Assembly: GCF_012928505.1 (NCBI RefSeq)
Contig: NZ_JABBJN010000045.1
Span: 1-48,966 of the forward strand
DNA length: 48,966 bases
DNA from: Achromobacter sp. Bel
GTDB lineage: Bacteria; Pseudomonadota; Gammaproteobacteria; Burkholderiales; Burkholderiaceae_B
Direction: 5' to 3'
The stretch's first letter is position 1; each line of letters begins with the position of its first letter. The position numbers and the translations under genes are program-made. The notes under the pieces are model-generated. The model made no database searches. It was given only the letters and a program-made list of their open reading frames with translations, and had not been told where the DNA came from. Shown here piece after piece: positions 26,157 through 35,903 of the stretch.

Positions 26157-29100
26157 TCAACGCTTCAACGACTCCCAACTCTTCATCAACCGCTTGACCG
26201 ACACCGGCATCGGCGTCCGAAGTTCCTGCGCGAACAGTGCCACGCGCAGTTCCTCAAGCAACCACCGGAACTCGTCCAGCCGCGGATCGGGCGCGCCCTT
26301 CAGCGCTGCCCTCGCGCGCTGATACTGCGTCACCAGCGGTGCCATTTCCGCGACCAGCTTTGCGTCACGTCCCGGGTCCGCCCGCAACTTGTCGATGCGG
26401 GCCACTGCCGCCTTCAGGTATCGCGGATAGTGCGAAAGTTGCGAATAAGGCGTGTCGCGGATGAACATCTTCGGCATCAGTGCGCCAATCTGCTGCTGCA
26501 GGTCGGCGTAGGCGGCTGCATGCGGCTTCGCTTGCGGCAGCTTGCGCTGCAGTGCCGCGTACTCCGTCAGCACCGCGCCCGCCAGCCTGGCCACCTCCTG
26601 CGCAAGCAGGCCCAGCCGGCCCTTGCCTTCTGTGCGGCGCGCATCGAACTGCTGCTCGTTCACCGGCCACGGCTCGGCCAGGCATGCCTGCCCCAGCGCG
26701 CAATCGATGATCTGGTCGCGCAGTTCTTCCTGCGTGCCCAGCGTCATGTACAGCATGCTGATCTTGGTCAGGTCGGCCAAGTTCTTTTCCAGGAACTTGA
26801 CCTGCTCGCGCAGCCCCAGCCGGAACAGTTTCAACAAGCCCGCGCGGTGGTGCTTGCGCGCCTCGTCGGGGTCGTCGAACACGTCCAGGTCGCAATGCGC
26901 CCCCCGGTCCACCAGCGCCGGATAGCCGATGACGGACTGGCCACGCCGCTTGATCTCCATGATTTCCGGCAGCGGACCGAACGACCAGGTCGTCAGGTTT
27001 TCATGCGCCAGCGCCTGGGCCACCTGCGTATCACTGGCCGCCAGCTGCTGGAAGGTGGCTTGCGCCTGCTTGCCGAATTCCGCCCGCAACTGGGCCAGAT
27101 TGCGTCCCGCGGCCAGCATGCGGCCGTGCTCGTCGACCACGCGGAAATTCATGAACAGATGGGCGGGCAAGGTTTCAAGCTTGAAGTCACCCACGGCCGG
27201 GCGCACCTGCACCTGATCCCACATGTCGGCGATGATGGCGTCCACCAGGCCCTGCCGCGGATCGGCCTGCCGCTCGAACCAGCGCTCGTAGAAACCCGCC
27301 GCGTAGTCGGGCAGCGGCACGCAATGGCGGCGCAGCTTTTGCGGCAGCGACTTCAACAGCAGGTGCACCTTTTCCTTCAGCATGCCCGGCACCAGCCATT
27401 CGCAACGCTCGGGATCGATCTGGTTCAGCGCGAACAACGGCACCGACAGCGTCACGCCGTCCCGCGGCGAACCGGGTTCGAAGTGGTAGTCCAACGCCAT
27501 GGACACGCCTTGCCATTCCACCTTCTTGGGGAAGACATCGGTCGTGACGCCGGCGGCTTCGTGCCGCATCAGTTCGTCGCGGGTCAGCATCAGCTTGGCG
27601 GCCGCCGCCTTGTCCAGGCCGGACACCCATTTTTCAAGCGACGCCGTCTGCGAGATATCGGCCGGCAACTGGCGCTCGTAGAAAGCGAAGATCAGCTCGT
27701 CGTCCACCAGGATGTCCGGGCGGCGCGTCTGATGCTCCAGCTTTTCGATGCCGGCGATCAGCTTGCGGTTGTGTGCCGCGAAGGGCAGCCGCGTATCGAT
27801 CTCACCGGGCACCAGCGCCTGGCGGATGAACAATTCGCGCGCATGGGTCGGGTTCACGCGGCCGTAATGGATGCGGCGGCCCGTGTAGATGGTCAGCCCG
27901 TACAGCGTGGCCCGCTCGTTGGCCACGACCTGTCCAGCCTTCTTTTCCCAGCGCGGGTCCGACCAGTTCTTGCGGATCAGGTGGGCGCCCACCTTTTCCA
28001 GCCACACCGGATCGATGCGCGCCACGCAGCGCGCGTAAAGGCGCGTGGTCTCGACCAGTTCGGCCGCCATGATCCAGCGCCCCGCCTTCTTCACCAGGCG
28101 CGATCCCGGATGGATGTGGAAACGGATCTCGCGGGCGCCCTGATAGTGGCCGCCCTCGTCGCTCTTGAAGCCGATATTGCCCAACAGGCCGGACAAGAGC
28201 GCCAGATGCAGCTGTTCGTACGTGGCTTCCGCCTGGTTGACCCGCCAGCCCTGCTCGCCCACCAGCGCCGCCAGCTGCGTATGAACGTCGTGCCATTCGC
28301 GCAGCCGGATCGGCGACAGGAAATTCTGCCGCAGCAGGTTCACCAGCTTGCGCTGGGAGGCCTTGTGCTGCACCTGCTCGCCATACCAGCGCCACAGTTT
28401 CAGGAAGGAAATGAATTCCGATTTGTCGTCGGCGAACTTCGCGTGTGCCGCCTCGGCGGCCTCGCGCTCTTGCATGGGGCGGTCGCGCGCATCCTGCACC
28501 GACAGCGCCGACGCGATGATCAGCATTTCGGCCAGACACTGGTGTTCGCGCGCAGCCAGGATCATGCGGCCGATGCGCGGGTCCACCGGCAACTTGGCCA
28601 GTTCGTGCCCCGTCTCGGTCAACACGAACGACGCGCCGGTCCGGGTGGCCTCGGCATCGTCGTCCGATGCGGACGCGAGTTCGATCGCGCCCAATTCCTG
28701 CAGCAGATGGTAGCCGTCGGCCACGGCGCGCCCGGGCGGCGCTTCGACGAACGGGAACTGCTCGATATCGTCCAGCTTCAGCGACTTCATCCGCAGGATG
28801 ACGGACGCCAGCGACGAACGCAGCACTTCGGGATCAGTGAAGGCCGCGCGGTTGTTGAAGTCCAGTTCGTCGTAGAGGCGGATGCACAGGCCCGGGCCCA
28901 CGCGGCCGCAACGGCCGGCGCGCTGGTTGGCCGACGCGCGGCTGATCGGCTCGATCCGCAGCTGTTCGACCTTGTTGCGCCAGGAATAGCGCTTGATGCG
29001 CGCCAGCCCGCTATCGACCACGAAGCGGATACCAGGCACGGTCAGCGAGGTTTCCGCCACGTTGGTGGCCAGCACGATGCGCCGCGCATTGGTGCGCGGA

Positions 29101-30110
29101 TGGAAGATCTGCTCTTGCTCGGCCTGAGACAGGCGCGCGTACAGCGGCAGCACCTCGGTGCCGGCAGGATGGCGCTTGCGCAGGGCCTCGGCGGATTCGC
29201 GGATTTCGCGCTCGCCGGGCAGGAACACCAGCACGTCGCCCGGGCCGTGGCGGGCGCACTCGTCCACGGCATCCACGATGGCGTCGATCAGATCGCGCTC
29301 CTCGTCGCCCGACATGCGCTCGCGGTCGCGTCCCGGCTTGGCGGCCGGCGTGGCGGCGTCCTCGGCCAGTTCCTCGCGGACAGGCCGATAGCGGACTTCG
29401 ACCGGGTACAGCCGGCCCGACACTTCGATGACGGGCGCGGGTTTGTCTTCGGACGCGGCAAAGTGCTTGGCAAAGCGCTCGGCGTCGATCGTGGCCGACG
29501 TGATGATCAGCTTCAGGTCCGGGCGCCGCGGCAGCAGCTGCTTCAGGTAGCCCAGCAGGAAATCGATGTTCAGGCTGCGTTCGTGCGCCTCGTCGATGAT
29601 GATGGTGTCGTAGCGGCGCAAGAGCGGATCACGCTGCGATTCGGCCAGCAGGATGCCGTCCGTCATCAACTTGATGGACGCGTTGGGGCCGGTGCGGTCG
29701 TTGAACCGCACCTGATAGCCCACGACTTCGCCCATTGGCGTGTTCAGTTCTTCGGCGATGCGCTTGGCCACCGAGGTCGCCGCCAGGCGGCGCGGCTGGG
29801 TATGGCCGATCATCTTCTGGCGGCCGCGGCCCAGTTCCAGGCAGATCTTGGGCAGTTGGGTGGTCTTGCCCGAGCCGGTTTCCCCGCTGACGATCACGAC
29901 CTGGTGGCCGGCGATCGCACGTGCGATCTCCTGCCGCCGCGTGCTGACGGGCAGGTCTTCGGGGTAGGTCACGGCAGGGATGGGACGCTCGGGACGCGGC
30001 GTCTTTTTGGCCACCCGGGGGGCGTCGGCCACGCGGGCGGCGCCGGCCGCGGCGGCAGGAGCCTCCGGGGAAGCCGTCTTGGGCGCCCGCGGGCGGGAGG
30101 ATTCAGGCAT
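26157..30110 (-). CDS. hrpA: ATP-dependent RNA helicase HrpA
   Basis: DEAH-box RNA helicase of 1317 residues (about 1300 in E. coli), implicated in mRNA processing and in rescuing stalled ribosomes. A low-complexity A/P/R-rich tail of about 45 residues precedes the helicase core, which has Walker A GETGSGKTTQ, the box IIIDEAHERS and SATID, followed by the helicase C domain with QRAGRCGR, the HA2/OB domains and the long C-terminal DUF3418 region. ATG 30110 fits the family; the frame is open to 30260 but that part is promoter. TATAAT at 30140-30135 (minus strand) is a likely -10, giving a very short leader with no ribosome site. Confidence 0.95.
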   Translation of the reverse strand: MPESSRPRAPKTASPEAPAAAAGAARVADAPRVAKKTPRPERPIPAVTYPEDLPVSTRRQEIARAIAGHQVVIVSGETGSGKTTQLPKICLELGRGRQKMIGHTQPRRLAATSVAKRIAEELNTPMGEVVGYQVRFNDRTGPNASIKLMTDGILLAESQRDPLLRRYDTIIIDEAHERSLNIDFLLGYLKQLLPRRPDLKLIITSATIDAERFAKHFAASEDKPAPVIEVSGRLYPVEVRYRPVREELAEDAATPAAKPGRDRERMSGDEERDLIDAIVDAVDECARHGPGDVLVFLPGEREIRESAEALRKRHPAGTEVLPLYARLSQAEQEQIFHPRTNARRIVLATNVAETSLTVPGIRFVVDSGLARIKRYSWRNKVEQLRIEPISRASANQRAGRCGRVGPGLCIRLYDELDFNNRAAFTDPEVLRSSLASVILRMKSLKLDDIEQFPFVEAPPGRAVADGYHLLQELGAIELASASDDDAEATRTGASFVLTETGHELAKLPVDPRIGRMILAAREHQCLAEMLIIASALSVQDARDRPMQEREAAEAAHAKFADDKSEFISFLKLWRWYGEQVQHKASQRKLVNLLRQNFLSPIRLREWHDVHTQLAALVGEQGWRVNQAEATYEQLHLALLSGLLGNIGFKSDEGGHYQGAREIRFHIHPGSRLVKKAGRWIMAAELVETTRLYARCVARIDPVWLEKVGAHLIRKNWSDPRWEKKAGQVVANERATLYGLTIYTGRRIHYGRVNPTHARELFIRQALVPGEIDTRLPFAAHNRKLIAGIEKLEHQTRRPDILVDDELIFAFYERQLPADISQTASLEKWVSGLDKAAAAKLMLTRDELMRHEAAGVTTDVFPKKVEWQGVSMALDYHFEPGSPRDGVTLSVPLFALNQIDPERCEWLVPGMLKEKVHLLLKSLPQKLRRHCVPLPDYAAGFYERWFERQADPRQGLVDAIIADMWDQVQVRPAVGDFKLETLPAHLFMNFRVVDEHGRMLAAGRNLAQLRAEFGKQAQATFQQLAASDTQVAQALAHENLTTWSFGPLPEIMEIKRRGQSVIGYPALVDRGAHCDLDVFDDPDEARKHHRAGLLKLFRLGLREQVKFLEKNLADLTKISMLYMTLGTQEELRDQIIDCALGQACLAEPWPVNEQQFDARRTEGKGRLGLLAQEVARLAGAVLTEYAALQRKLPQAKPHAAAYADLQQQIGALMPKMFIRDTPYSQLSHYPRYLKAAVARIDKLRADPGRDAKLVAEMAPLVTQYQRARAALKGAPDPRLDEFRWLLEELRVALFAQELRTPMPVSVKRLMKSWESLKR

Positions 30111-30134
30111 GTACGATAGTCCGGTTAGCCGGGC

Positions 30135-30140
30135 ATTATA
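30135..30140 (-). promoter_or_regulatory. Probable -10 of hrpA
   Basis: TATAAT on the minus strand, 25 bases before the hrpA ATG. I see no good -35 at 16-18 bases. The leader would be about 18 bases. Confidence 0.45.
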
Positions 30141-30238
30141 AATTTCTATGGCATTCCTGCCCGCAGGCCGGTCCGGCGGCATTGAAACCGGGTATGAAAT
30201 AAGCGCTGATTTCCGCCTGCGCCCGCCCCCGAGGGTCA

Positions 30239-30244
30239 TATAAT
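30239..30244 (+). promoter_or_regulatory. Probable -10 of argA
   Basis: A perfect TATAAT about 83 bases before argA, in a GC-rich setting where such a hexamer is uncommon. The -35 region is poor, so an activator may be needed, or the site may be chance. Confidence 0.45.
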
Positions 30245-30326
30245 TTCGCCACGCCGTCACCGGACGGCGCCAGGGCGCGGCAAAGCGCCGCGCTTTTACC
30301 GACTCTCAGGAATCCCTCCGCCCATC

Positions 30327-31685
30327 ATGCCCGACCTGGAACCAGACACCGTCTCCGCCCTCGAAGCCCCAGAATTCGCACCCGCCCAGTTCGTCCGATG
30401 GTTTCGAGACGTGGCCCCTTATGTGCATGCGTTCCGAGGCAAGACTTTCGTGGTGGCGTTCGGTGGCGAGCTGGTGCAGGCCGGCGCGCTGAACACGCTG
30501 GTGCAGGACTTGTCCTTGCTGTCGTCGCTGGGCATCCGGCTGGTGCTGGTGCACGGTTCGCGCCCGCAGGTCAATGAACAACTGCGCTTGAAGGGTTTCA
30601 CGCAGCAGTTCGACCGCGGTTTGTCCCCCACCGACGCCGCCGCGCTGGAATGCGCCAAGGAAGCCGCCGGCGAAATCCGGCTGGACATCGAAGCCGCGTT
30701 CAGCCAGGGGTTGCCCAACACGCCGATGTCGCACGCGCACATCCGCGTCATTTCCGGCAATTTCGTGACGGCGCGCCCCACCGGCGTGCTGGACGGCGTG
30801 GACTACAAGCACACGGGCCAAGTGCGCAAGATCGACATCGACGCCCTGAAGTTCGCCATCGAGAAAGGCTCGTCGGTCGTGCTGCTGTCGCCGCTGGGCT
30901 TCTCGCCGACGGGCGACGCCTTCAACCTGGCCATGGAAGACCTGGCCACCAGCGTCGCCGTGGCGCTGCGCGCCGAAAAGCTGATCTTCCTGTCCAGCTC
31001 GCAAGGCGTGTTGAACGACGATGGCACGCTGGACACCGAACTGGCCCGCGTGGATGCCGACGCGCTGCTGGCCGGCGGCGAACTGGACGAAGAAACGCAC
31101 GCCTTCCTGCAATACGCGTCGCTGGCGGTCAAGCGCGGCGTGGCGCGCGCCCACCTGCTGCCGTTCGCGCTGGACGGCAGCGTGCTGCTGGAGATCTTCA
31201 CCCACGACGGCGTGGGGACCATGGTGGTGGAAGACACGCTGGACGACCTGCGCGCCGCCACGATCGACGACGTGGGCGCCATCCTGAGCCTGATCGAACC
31301 GCTGGAGGCCGACGGCACCCTGGTGCCGCGCCCGCGCAGCGTGATCGAACGCGACGTGGAGAACTTCACGGTGCTGGAGCACGACGGCGTGATCTACGGC
31401 TGCGCCGCCCTGCACACGTTCGCCGACGAGCAGATGGCCGAAATGGCCTGCCTGATCGTGCACCCCGAATGGCAAGGCTCCGGCGAAGGCGAAATCCTGC
31501 TGCGCCACATGGAGTCCCGCGCGCGGGCCACCGGCGCCAAGCGCCTGTTCGTGCTGACCACCCGGACGTCGCACTGGTTCATCAAGCGCGGATTCGTGCA
31601 GGGCGGCGTCGCCGACCTGCCCCGCGAAAAGCAGAACAACTACAACCGTTCGCGCAACAGCATGGTCTTCATCAAGAAGCTATAA
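30327..31685 (+). CDS. argA: N-acetylglutamate synthase
   Basis: First enzyme of arginine synthesis: acetyl-CoA plus glutamate gives N-acetylglutamate. The 452 residues match the classical ArgA plan (443 in E. coli). An amino-acid-kinase-like domain (about residues 20-300) carries VAFGGELVQAG and LVLVHGSRPQV and is the usual site of arginine feedback. A GNAT acetyltransferase domain (about 305-452) has CLIVHPEWQGSGEGEILL as the acetyl-CoA loop and ends with NRSRNSMVFIKKL. It is cytoplasmic and divergent from hrpA. AGGA lies some 15 bases before the ATG, farther than usual. Confidence 0.96.
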   Translation: MPDLEPDTVSALEAPEFAPAQFVRWFRDVAPYVHAFRGKTFVVAFGGELVQAGALNTLVQDLSLLSSLGIRLVLVHGSRPQVNEQLRLKGFTQQFDRGLSPTDAAALECAKEAAGEIRLDIEAAFSQGLPNTPMSHAHIRVISGNFVTARPTGVLDGVDYKHTGQVRKIDIDALKFAIEKGSSVVLLSPLGFSPTGDAFNLAMEDLATSVAVALRAEKLIFLSSSQGVLNDDGTLDTELARVDADALLAGGELDEETHAFLQYASLAVKRGVARAHLLPFALDGSVLLEIFTHDGVGTMVVEDTLDDLRAATIDDVGAILSLIEPLEADGTLVPRPRSVIERDVENFTVLEHDGVIYGCAALHTFADEQMAEMACLIVHPEWQGSGEGEILLRHMESRARATGAKRLFVLTTRTSHWFIKRGFVQGGVADLPREKQNNYNRSRNSMVFIKKL

Positions 31686-31722
31686 CCGCGCGGCCGTCGG
31701 GCCCTGACCGCAGGGTTCGAAG

Positions 31723-31751
31723 GGGCTTGGCGCCCTCCGGACGCCAAGCCC
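31723..31751 (+). terminator. Stem-loop after argA
   Basis: A perfect ten-base stem, GGGCTTGGCG (31723-31732) with CGCCAAGCCC (31742-31751), and a nine-base loop. It starts 38 bases after the argA stop. What follows is GTTAAAATA rather than a T run, so termination is uncertain; the TAAAAT here may instead belong to a yggX promoter. Confidence 0.4.
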
Positions 31752-31790
31752 GTTAAAATACGGCGTTATCTATCTTTCCGGCAGCGAACC

Positions 31791-32063
31791 ATGTCCCGTA
31801 TCGTCAACTGTGTGAAATTGAAGCGTGAAGCCGAAGGGCTGGACTTTCCTCCCTACCCGGGCGAGCTCGGCACGAAGATCTGGCAGAGCATTTCCAAGGA
31901 AGCTTGGGAAGAATGGAAGGCCATCCAGACCCGCCTGGTCAATGAAAACCGCTTGAACCTGGCCGACGCCCGCGCGCGCAAGTACCTGAAAGAACAGATG
32001 GAACGCTTCCTGTTCGAAGACGGCACCGTGGAAGCGCACGGCTACGTTCCGCCCTCGGCCTGA
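31791..32063 (+). CDS. yggX: Fe(2+)-trafficking protein YggX
   Basis: Small cytoplasmic protein of 90 residues (91 in E. coli) that protects iron-sulfur clusters from oxidative damage and takes part in iron handling. It has the family start [20 protein letters not shown] with the conserved cysteine at residue 7, followed by [19 protein letters not shown] and the C-terminal FLFEDG. The ribosome site is weak. It is transcribed alone or with argA and ends at a clear terminator. Identity is firm. Confidence 0.96.
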   Translation: MSRIVNCVKLKREAEGLDFPPYPGELGTKIWQSISKEAWEEWKAIQTRLVNENRLNLADARARKYLKEQMERFLFEDGTVEAHGYVPPSA

Positions 32064-32107
32064 TCCGCTGCGCTGACCATGCCAGAAGGCATCCAGCGCC
32101 CCCATCC

Positions 32108-32140
32108 GAAGCCCCTCGCCAGCGAGGGGCTTCGCGTTTT
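32108..32140 (+). terminator. Intrinsic terminator of yggX
   Basis: GAAGCCCCTCGC (32108-32119) pairs with GCGAGGGGCTTC (32122-32133) around a two-base spacer, followed by GCGTTTT. It starts 44 bases after the stop codon. Confidence 0.9.
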
Positions 32141-32221
32141 CGGGCACCGTTCGCACATCCTCAAGACGGCAGTGCCTGCTGCGCTTAAGATTCGAACATT
32201 GTTGGCCGTATTAATGCTGTC

Positions 32222-34174
32222 ATGAGAGAAGAATCGCGCTTGCCCCATCCCGCGGATCCCCCGCCGTCCATCGCACGCGCGCTGGCGATTGCCCCAGACC
32301 GCAAGACCGGCACGCTTCACGACGTGCGGCATGTCGTCGTCCTGATGCAGGAGAACCGGTCGTTCGACCATTATTTCGGCACCATGCCTGGTGTGCGCGG
32401 TTTCGCGGACCCGCATCCGGCGCCCACGGCGGCCGGCAACGTGCTGACGCAGTCGGACGGCGAGGCAAGCTGCCGCCCCTACGCGTTGCGAACGGAGTAC
32501 GCCAGCGGCACGCCGGTGGGCTACATCACGCCGCACACCTGGGACGATGCGCAGCGCGCGTGGAATGACGGCCGCATGGACCAATGGCTGTCCGCCAAGA
32601 GCCGCCTGGGCCTGGGCGCCTACACCGGCGACGACGTGCCCTTCCAAACGGCGCTGGCCAACGCCTTCACGGTGTGCGACGCCTACCATTGCTCAGTGCA
32701 CGCCGGCACCAATCCCAACCGGCTATTCCTGTGGACGGGTACCAACGATCCGCTCGGCCAGGCCGGCGGCCCCGCGCTGGTCAACACTTTCGACCGCCTG
32801 GGCCCGCCTGACGAAGGCTACGCCTGGACCACCTACCCCGAACGCTTGCAAGCCGCCGGCGTGGACTGGCGCGTGTACCAGGACATGGCGGACAACTTCC
32901 ACGACAACCCGCTGGCCGGCTTCAGGCAGTACCGCCACCAGCACGCCAGCGGCGCGGCCGATGCCCCCTTGCGCGACCGTGGCCTGTCCACCTATACGCT
33001 GGATGACCTGGCCCGCGACGTGGACGAGGGCACGCTGCCCCAGGTGTCCTGGATCATCGCGCCCACTGTCGACTCCGAACATCCGGAGGTGTCGTCGCCC
33101 CACCAGGGCGGCGCGTACACCGAGCGCGTACTGGACATCCTGACACGCAACCCCGAGACCTGGAGCCGCTGCGTGTTCCTGGTCACCTACGACGAGAACG
33201 ACTGCTTCTTCGACCACATGCCGCCGCCCGCGCCACCCGCCCGCCATGCCGACGGCCGCTCGGGCGGACTGTCCACGGTGGAGCTGGACGGCGAATACCA
33301 CGACACCCGCCACGGCCCCAGCGCCGCGTCCAACGATGATCCCGCCAGTCTGCACGGCCGCGGCTTCGGCCTGGGGCCGCGCGTGCCGATGCTGGTGGTG
33401 TCGCCCTGGAGCCGCGGCGGCTGGGTCAACTCGCAGGTGTTCGACCACACCTCGGTGATCCGCTTTCTGGAGGCCCGCTTCGGCGTGGCCGAACCCAATA
33501 TCAGCCCCTGGCGCCGCGCCGTGGCCGGCGACCTGACTTCGGCGTTCGACTTCGCCGGCGACTGGGGCCCGCTCCATCCCGACAGCAACCGCCATGCCTG
33601 CCCGTTGCCCTATGCGCTGGAAGCCGTGGGCCGCATGACGGCCGACGGCGAGCACTACCGGCTGACCTTGCGCAACTCCGGCAGCGCGGGCGCCGTGCTG
33701 CATGTGTACGACCGCCTGGACCTGGCGCATGCCCCCCGTCGCTACACCGTGGGCCAGGGCGCGCGGCTGGACGACGGCTGGCGCGTGGGCGCGCATGGCG
33801 CCTATGACCTGTGGCTGCTGGGGCCGGACGGGTTTCATCGTCAATTCCGCGGCGACGGGCGGGACGCCGGCGTGCTGGAGGCGCAGTTCGTTCCCGTGAC
33901 CTCGGGCCTGCGCCTGCGCCTGATCAATCACAGCGACACGCCGCAACCCGTGAAGGTGGAGTCGCACATGGGCGACGGCTGGCGCGCCATGGCGCACGTA
34001 CAGGCAGGCGGGGCGCTGGAACTCAAGTATGCCGGCCGTGAAGGCTGGTACGACCTGGAAATCAGCGCCCCCGCGCTGCCGGCGTTCGGGCGTCGGCTGG
34101 CAGGCCGCGTCGACGCCGGCAAGCCCGGCGTGCCGGACCCGCGCCTGTGCCAGGGCGCTGAGCTGCCGCTGTAG
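32222..34174 (+). CDS. Phosphocholine-type phospholipase C without export signal
   Basis: Member of the acid phosphatase-like phospholipase C family (PlcN/PlcH type), which splits phosphatidylcholine or sphingomyelin into phosphocholine and a lipid. The metal and nucleophile region VVVLMQENRSFDHYFG lies at about residues 38-53. Further family blocks are HAGTNPNRLFLWTGT, YDENDCFFDHMPPP and SVIRFLEARFGV. Two C-terminal beta domains of the family follow from about residue 460 to 645. Secreted relatives carry a Tat signal (RRxFL) and are some 690-730 residues long. This one is 650 and begins about where the mature enzyme would, and an in-frame TAA lies 12 codons upstream, so no signal is hidden there. 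It may be cytoplasmic, or exported another way. Confidence 0.87.
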   Translation: MREESRLPHPADPPPSIARALAIAPDRKTGTLHDVRHVVVLMQENRSFDHYFGTMPGVRGFADPHPAPTAAGNVLTQSDGEASCRPYALRTEYASGTPVGYITPHTWDDAQRAWNDGRMDQWLSAKSRLGLGAYTGDDVPFQTALANAFTVCDAYHCSVHAGTNPNRLFLWTGTNDPLGQAGGPALVNTFDRLGPPDEGYAWTTYPERLQAAGVDWRVYQDMADNFHDNPLAGFRQYRHQHASGAADAPLRDRGLSTYTLDDLARDVDEGTLPQVSWIIAPTVDSEHPEVSSPHQGGAYTERVLDILTRNPETWSRCVFLVTYDENDCFFDHMPPPAPPARHADGRSGGLSTVELDGEYHDTRHGPSAASNDDPASLHGRGFGLGPRVPMLVVSPWSRGGWVNSQVFDHTSVIRFLEARFGVAEPNISPWRRAVAGDLTSAFDFAGDWGPLHPDSNRHACPLPYALEAVGRMTADGEHYRLTLRNSGSAGAVLHVYDRLDLAHAPRRYTVGQGARLDDGWRVGAHGAYDLWLLGPDGFHRQFRGDGRDAGVLEAQFVPVTSGLRLRLINHSDTPQPVKVESHMGDGWRAMAHVQAGGALELKYAGREGWYDLEISAPALPAFGRRLAGRVDAGKPGVPDPRLCQGAELPL

Positions 34175-34204
34175 TCCGCGCAAGCAGCGGCCCGATCAGG
34201 CAAG

Positions 34205-34238
34205 AAAAAACCCCAGGGCATGCTGCACTGGGGTTTTT
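34205..34238. terminator. Bidirectional terminator between plc and phoU
   Basis: CCCCAG (34211-34216) and CTGGGG (34228-34233) form a stem flanked by A runs on the left and T runs on the right, so it can end transcription of the phospholipase gene (plus) and of phoU (minus). Confidence 0.85.
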
Positions 34239-34268
34239 ATTTAACGGGCGCTGATGGCGGCCTGGGGC

Positions 34269-35006
34269 TTACTGGCCCGGCTGCTGCTCGTCGTCTCCGG
34301 TGCCGTCTTCGCCGCGCGCCAGGCGCTCGGTGTTCTTCACGCCAGTGTGGCGCACGTCGGCGCCCTTGACCATGTAGATCACGCGTTCGGACATGTTCTT
34401 GGCATGGTCGCCGATGCGCTCCAGCGCGCGGGCGATGAAAATCATGTCGATGGCGCGCGAGATGGTGCGCGGGTCTTCGATCATGTAGGTGATCAGATGG
34501 CGCAAGGCGCCCTTCCATTCCTTGTCCACTTCCTTGTCGCTGCGCACGACCGCAGCGGCCTGGATCGGGTCAAGTCGGGCGAACGCATCCAGCGCCTGAT
34601 GCAGCATGGTGCGCACATTGGCGGCCATGTGGCGCAGTTCGATCACCGGGATGTGGCGCAGTTCAGCTTCGTGGATGCGGCGGGCGACGGTGGCGACCTT
34701 CTCGGCCTCGTCTCCGGAACGCTCCATATCGGTCAGCATCTTGGACACGGCCATCAGCATGCGCAGATCGATGGCGGTAGGCTGGTGCCGGGCCAGGATG
34801 CGGCTGATGCTTTCGTCGATCTCGACTTCGTGGCGGTTGACTTCCTTTTCCCGCTCACGGACCTTTTCCACCAGCGACAGGTCGCCCGTGGCCAGCGCGT
34901 CGATCGCTTCCTGGATCATGGCTTCCACCAAGCCGCCCATTTGCAAGAACTGCGAACGGACGCTTTCCAGATCGGCGTCGAACTGCTTGTTTGTATGCTC
35001 CGTCAT
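34269..35006 (-). CDS. phoU: Phosphate uptake regulator PhoU
   Basis: All-helical cytoplasmic protein of 245 residues with two PhoU repeats, each a three-helix bundle. Metal-binding acidic motifs of the ExxxD type lie in MERSGDEAEKVA (first repeat) and ALERIGDHAKN (second repeat). PhoU links the Pst phosphate importer to the PhoR/PhoB sensor system. ATG 35006 has AGGGAG six bases upstream; an upstream ATG at 35033 lacks one. The pst and phoB/phoR genes usually found nearby are absent from this window, so phoU is transcribed apart from pst or is at least locally solitary. Confidence 0.94.
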   Translation of the reverse strand: MTEHTNKQFDADLESVRSQFLQMGGLVEAMIQEAIDALATGDLSLVEKVREREKEVNRHEVEIDESISRILARHQPTAIDLRMLMAVSKMLTDMERSGDEAEKVATVARRIHEAELRHIPVIELRHMAANVRTMLHQALDAFARLDPIQAAAVVRSDKEVDKEWKGALRHLITYMIEDPRTISRAIDMIFIARALERIGDHAKNMSERVIYMVKGADVRHTGVKNTERLARGEDGTGDDEQQPGQ

Positions 35007-35182
35007 CCGGGCTCCCTGCGTGGTTGATCTCATTGCATTGCCCCGAAATAAGAGATTTACAAGATGGGCCTGCACAACCGGCAAGGTTATGACCCAAGTG
35101 TGACAGGATTATGAATCGGGGCCCCGCCGCCCGCAAGGCGGGCAGACGGAGCCGTGCACAGACCCCGCACGGGCCAGGGACG

Positions 35183-35863
35183 CTACGCGGCGCGGTCCAG
35201 GCGGCGGATGCCGTTCTGCGTGGCCAACAATGCCACATCGGCGCCTGCCAGCGCAAACAGGCCGCAGGTGACGACGCCCGGCAGATTGTTCACGCGTGCT
35301 TCAAATGCCGGCGCGTCCGTGATGGCCAGGCCCGCTACGTCCAGGATGATGTTGCCGTTGTCCGTGACGAAACCTTCGCGCAGGCGCGGCTGGCCGCCCA
35401 GGGCCGCCAGGGCGCGCGAGACCGATTCGCGCGCCATCGGAATGACTTCCAGCGGCAGCGGGAACTTGCCCAGGGTTTGCACCAGCTTGGATTCGTCGAC
35501 AATGCAGATGAAACGCTCGGCGACCGATGCCACGATCTTTTCACGCGTCTGCGCGCCGCCGCCGCCTTTGATCATGTGCAGATTGGCGTCGATCTCATCG
35601 GCGCCGTCCACGTAGATCGGCATGCTCGACACGTCGTTCAGGTCCAGCACCCTCAGGCCATGGCTGGCGAGGCGGGCCGCGCTGCGTTCCGAGCTGGCCA
35701 CCGTACCGGCGATCCGACCCTTGAAACGCGCCAGACCATCAATGAACAGATCGGCCGTGGAGCCGGTGCCCACGCCGATGATGGCGTCCGGGCCAGCGAC
35801 CTGTTCAACGAATTCCAGGGCGGCGTCGGCGGCTTGTTGCTTGAGTGCTTGTTGCGAGAGCAT
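35183..35863 (-). CDS. rpiA: Ribose-5-phosphate isomerase A
   Basis: Interconverts ribose 5-phosphate and ribulose 5-phosphate in the pentose phosphate pathway; cytoplasmic. The 226 residues match the family (219 in E. coli). The phosphate loop [13 protein letters not shown], the catalytic-acid region YVDGADEID and the loop [12 protein letters not shown] are intact. ATG 35863 aligns with the usual start of the family; a TTG ten codons earlier (35893) is possible. It lies 176 bases upstream of phoU on the same strand and may be co-transcribed with it. Confidence 0.95.
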   Translation of the reverse strand: MLSQQALKQQAADAALEFVEQVAGPDAIIGVGTGSTADLFIDGLARFKGRIAGTVASSERSAARLASHGLRVLDLNDVSSMPIYVDGADEIDANLHMIKGGGGAQTREKIVASVAERFICIVDESKLVQTLGKFPLPLEVIPMARESVSRALAALGGQPRLREGFVTDNGNIILDVAGLAITDAPAFEARVNNLPGVVTCGLFALAGADVALLATQNGIRRLDRAA

Positions 35864-35903
35864 GGCGGTGAAGAATGCGGGTAGGTTGGTCAAGCCGGGA
35901 AAT

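Noticed and set aside
26019..30119. Very long open frame (1366 codons) on the plus strand opposite hrpA
   Set aside because: It is a mirror of hrpA, rich in Q, R, H and A as expected of an antisense frame in high-GC DNA, with no recognisable domain. hrpA has clear helicase motifs.
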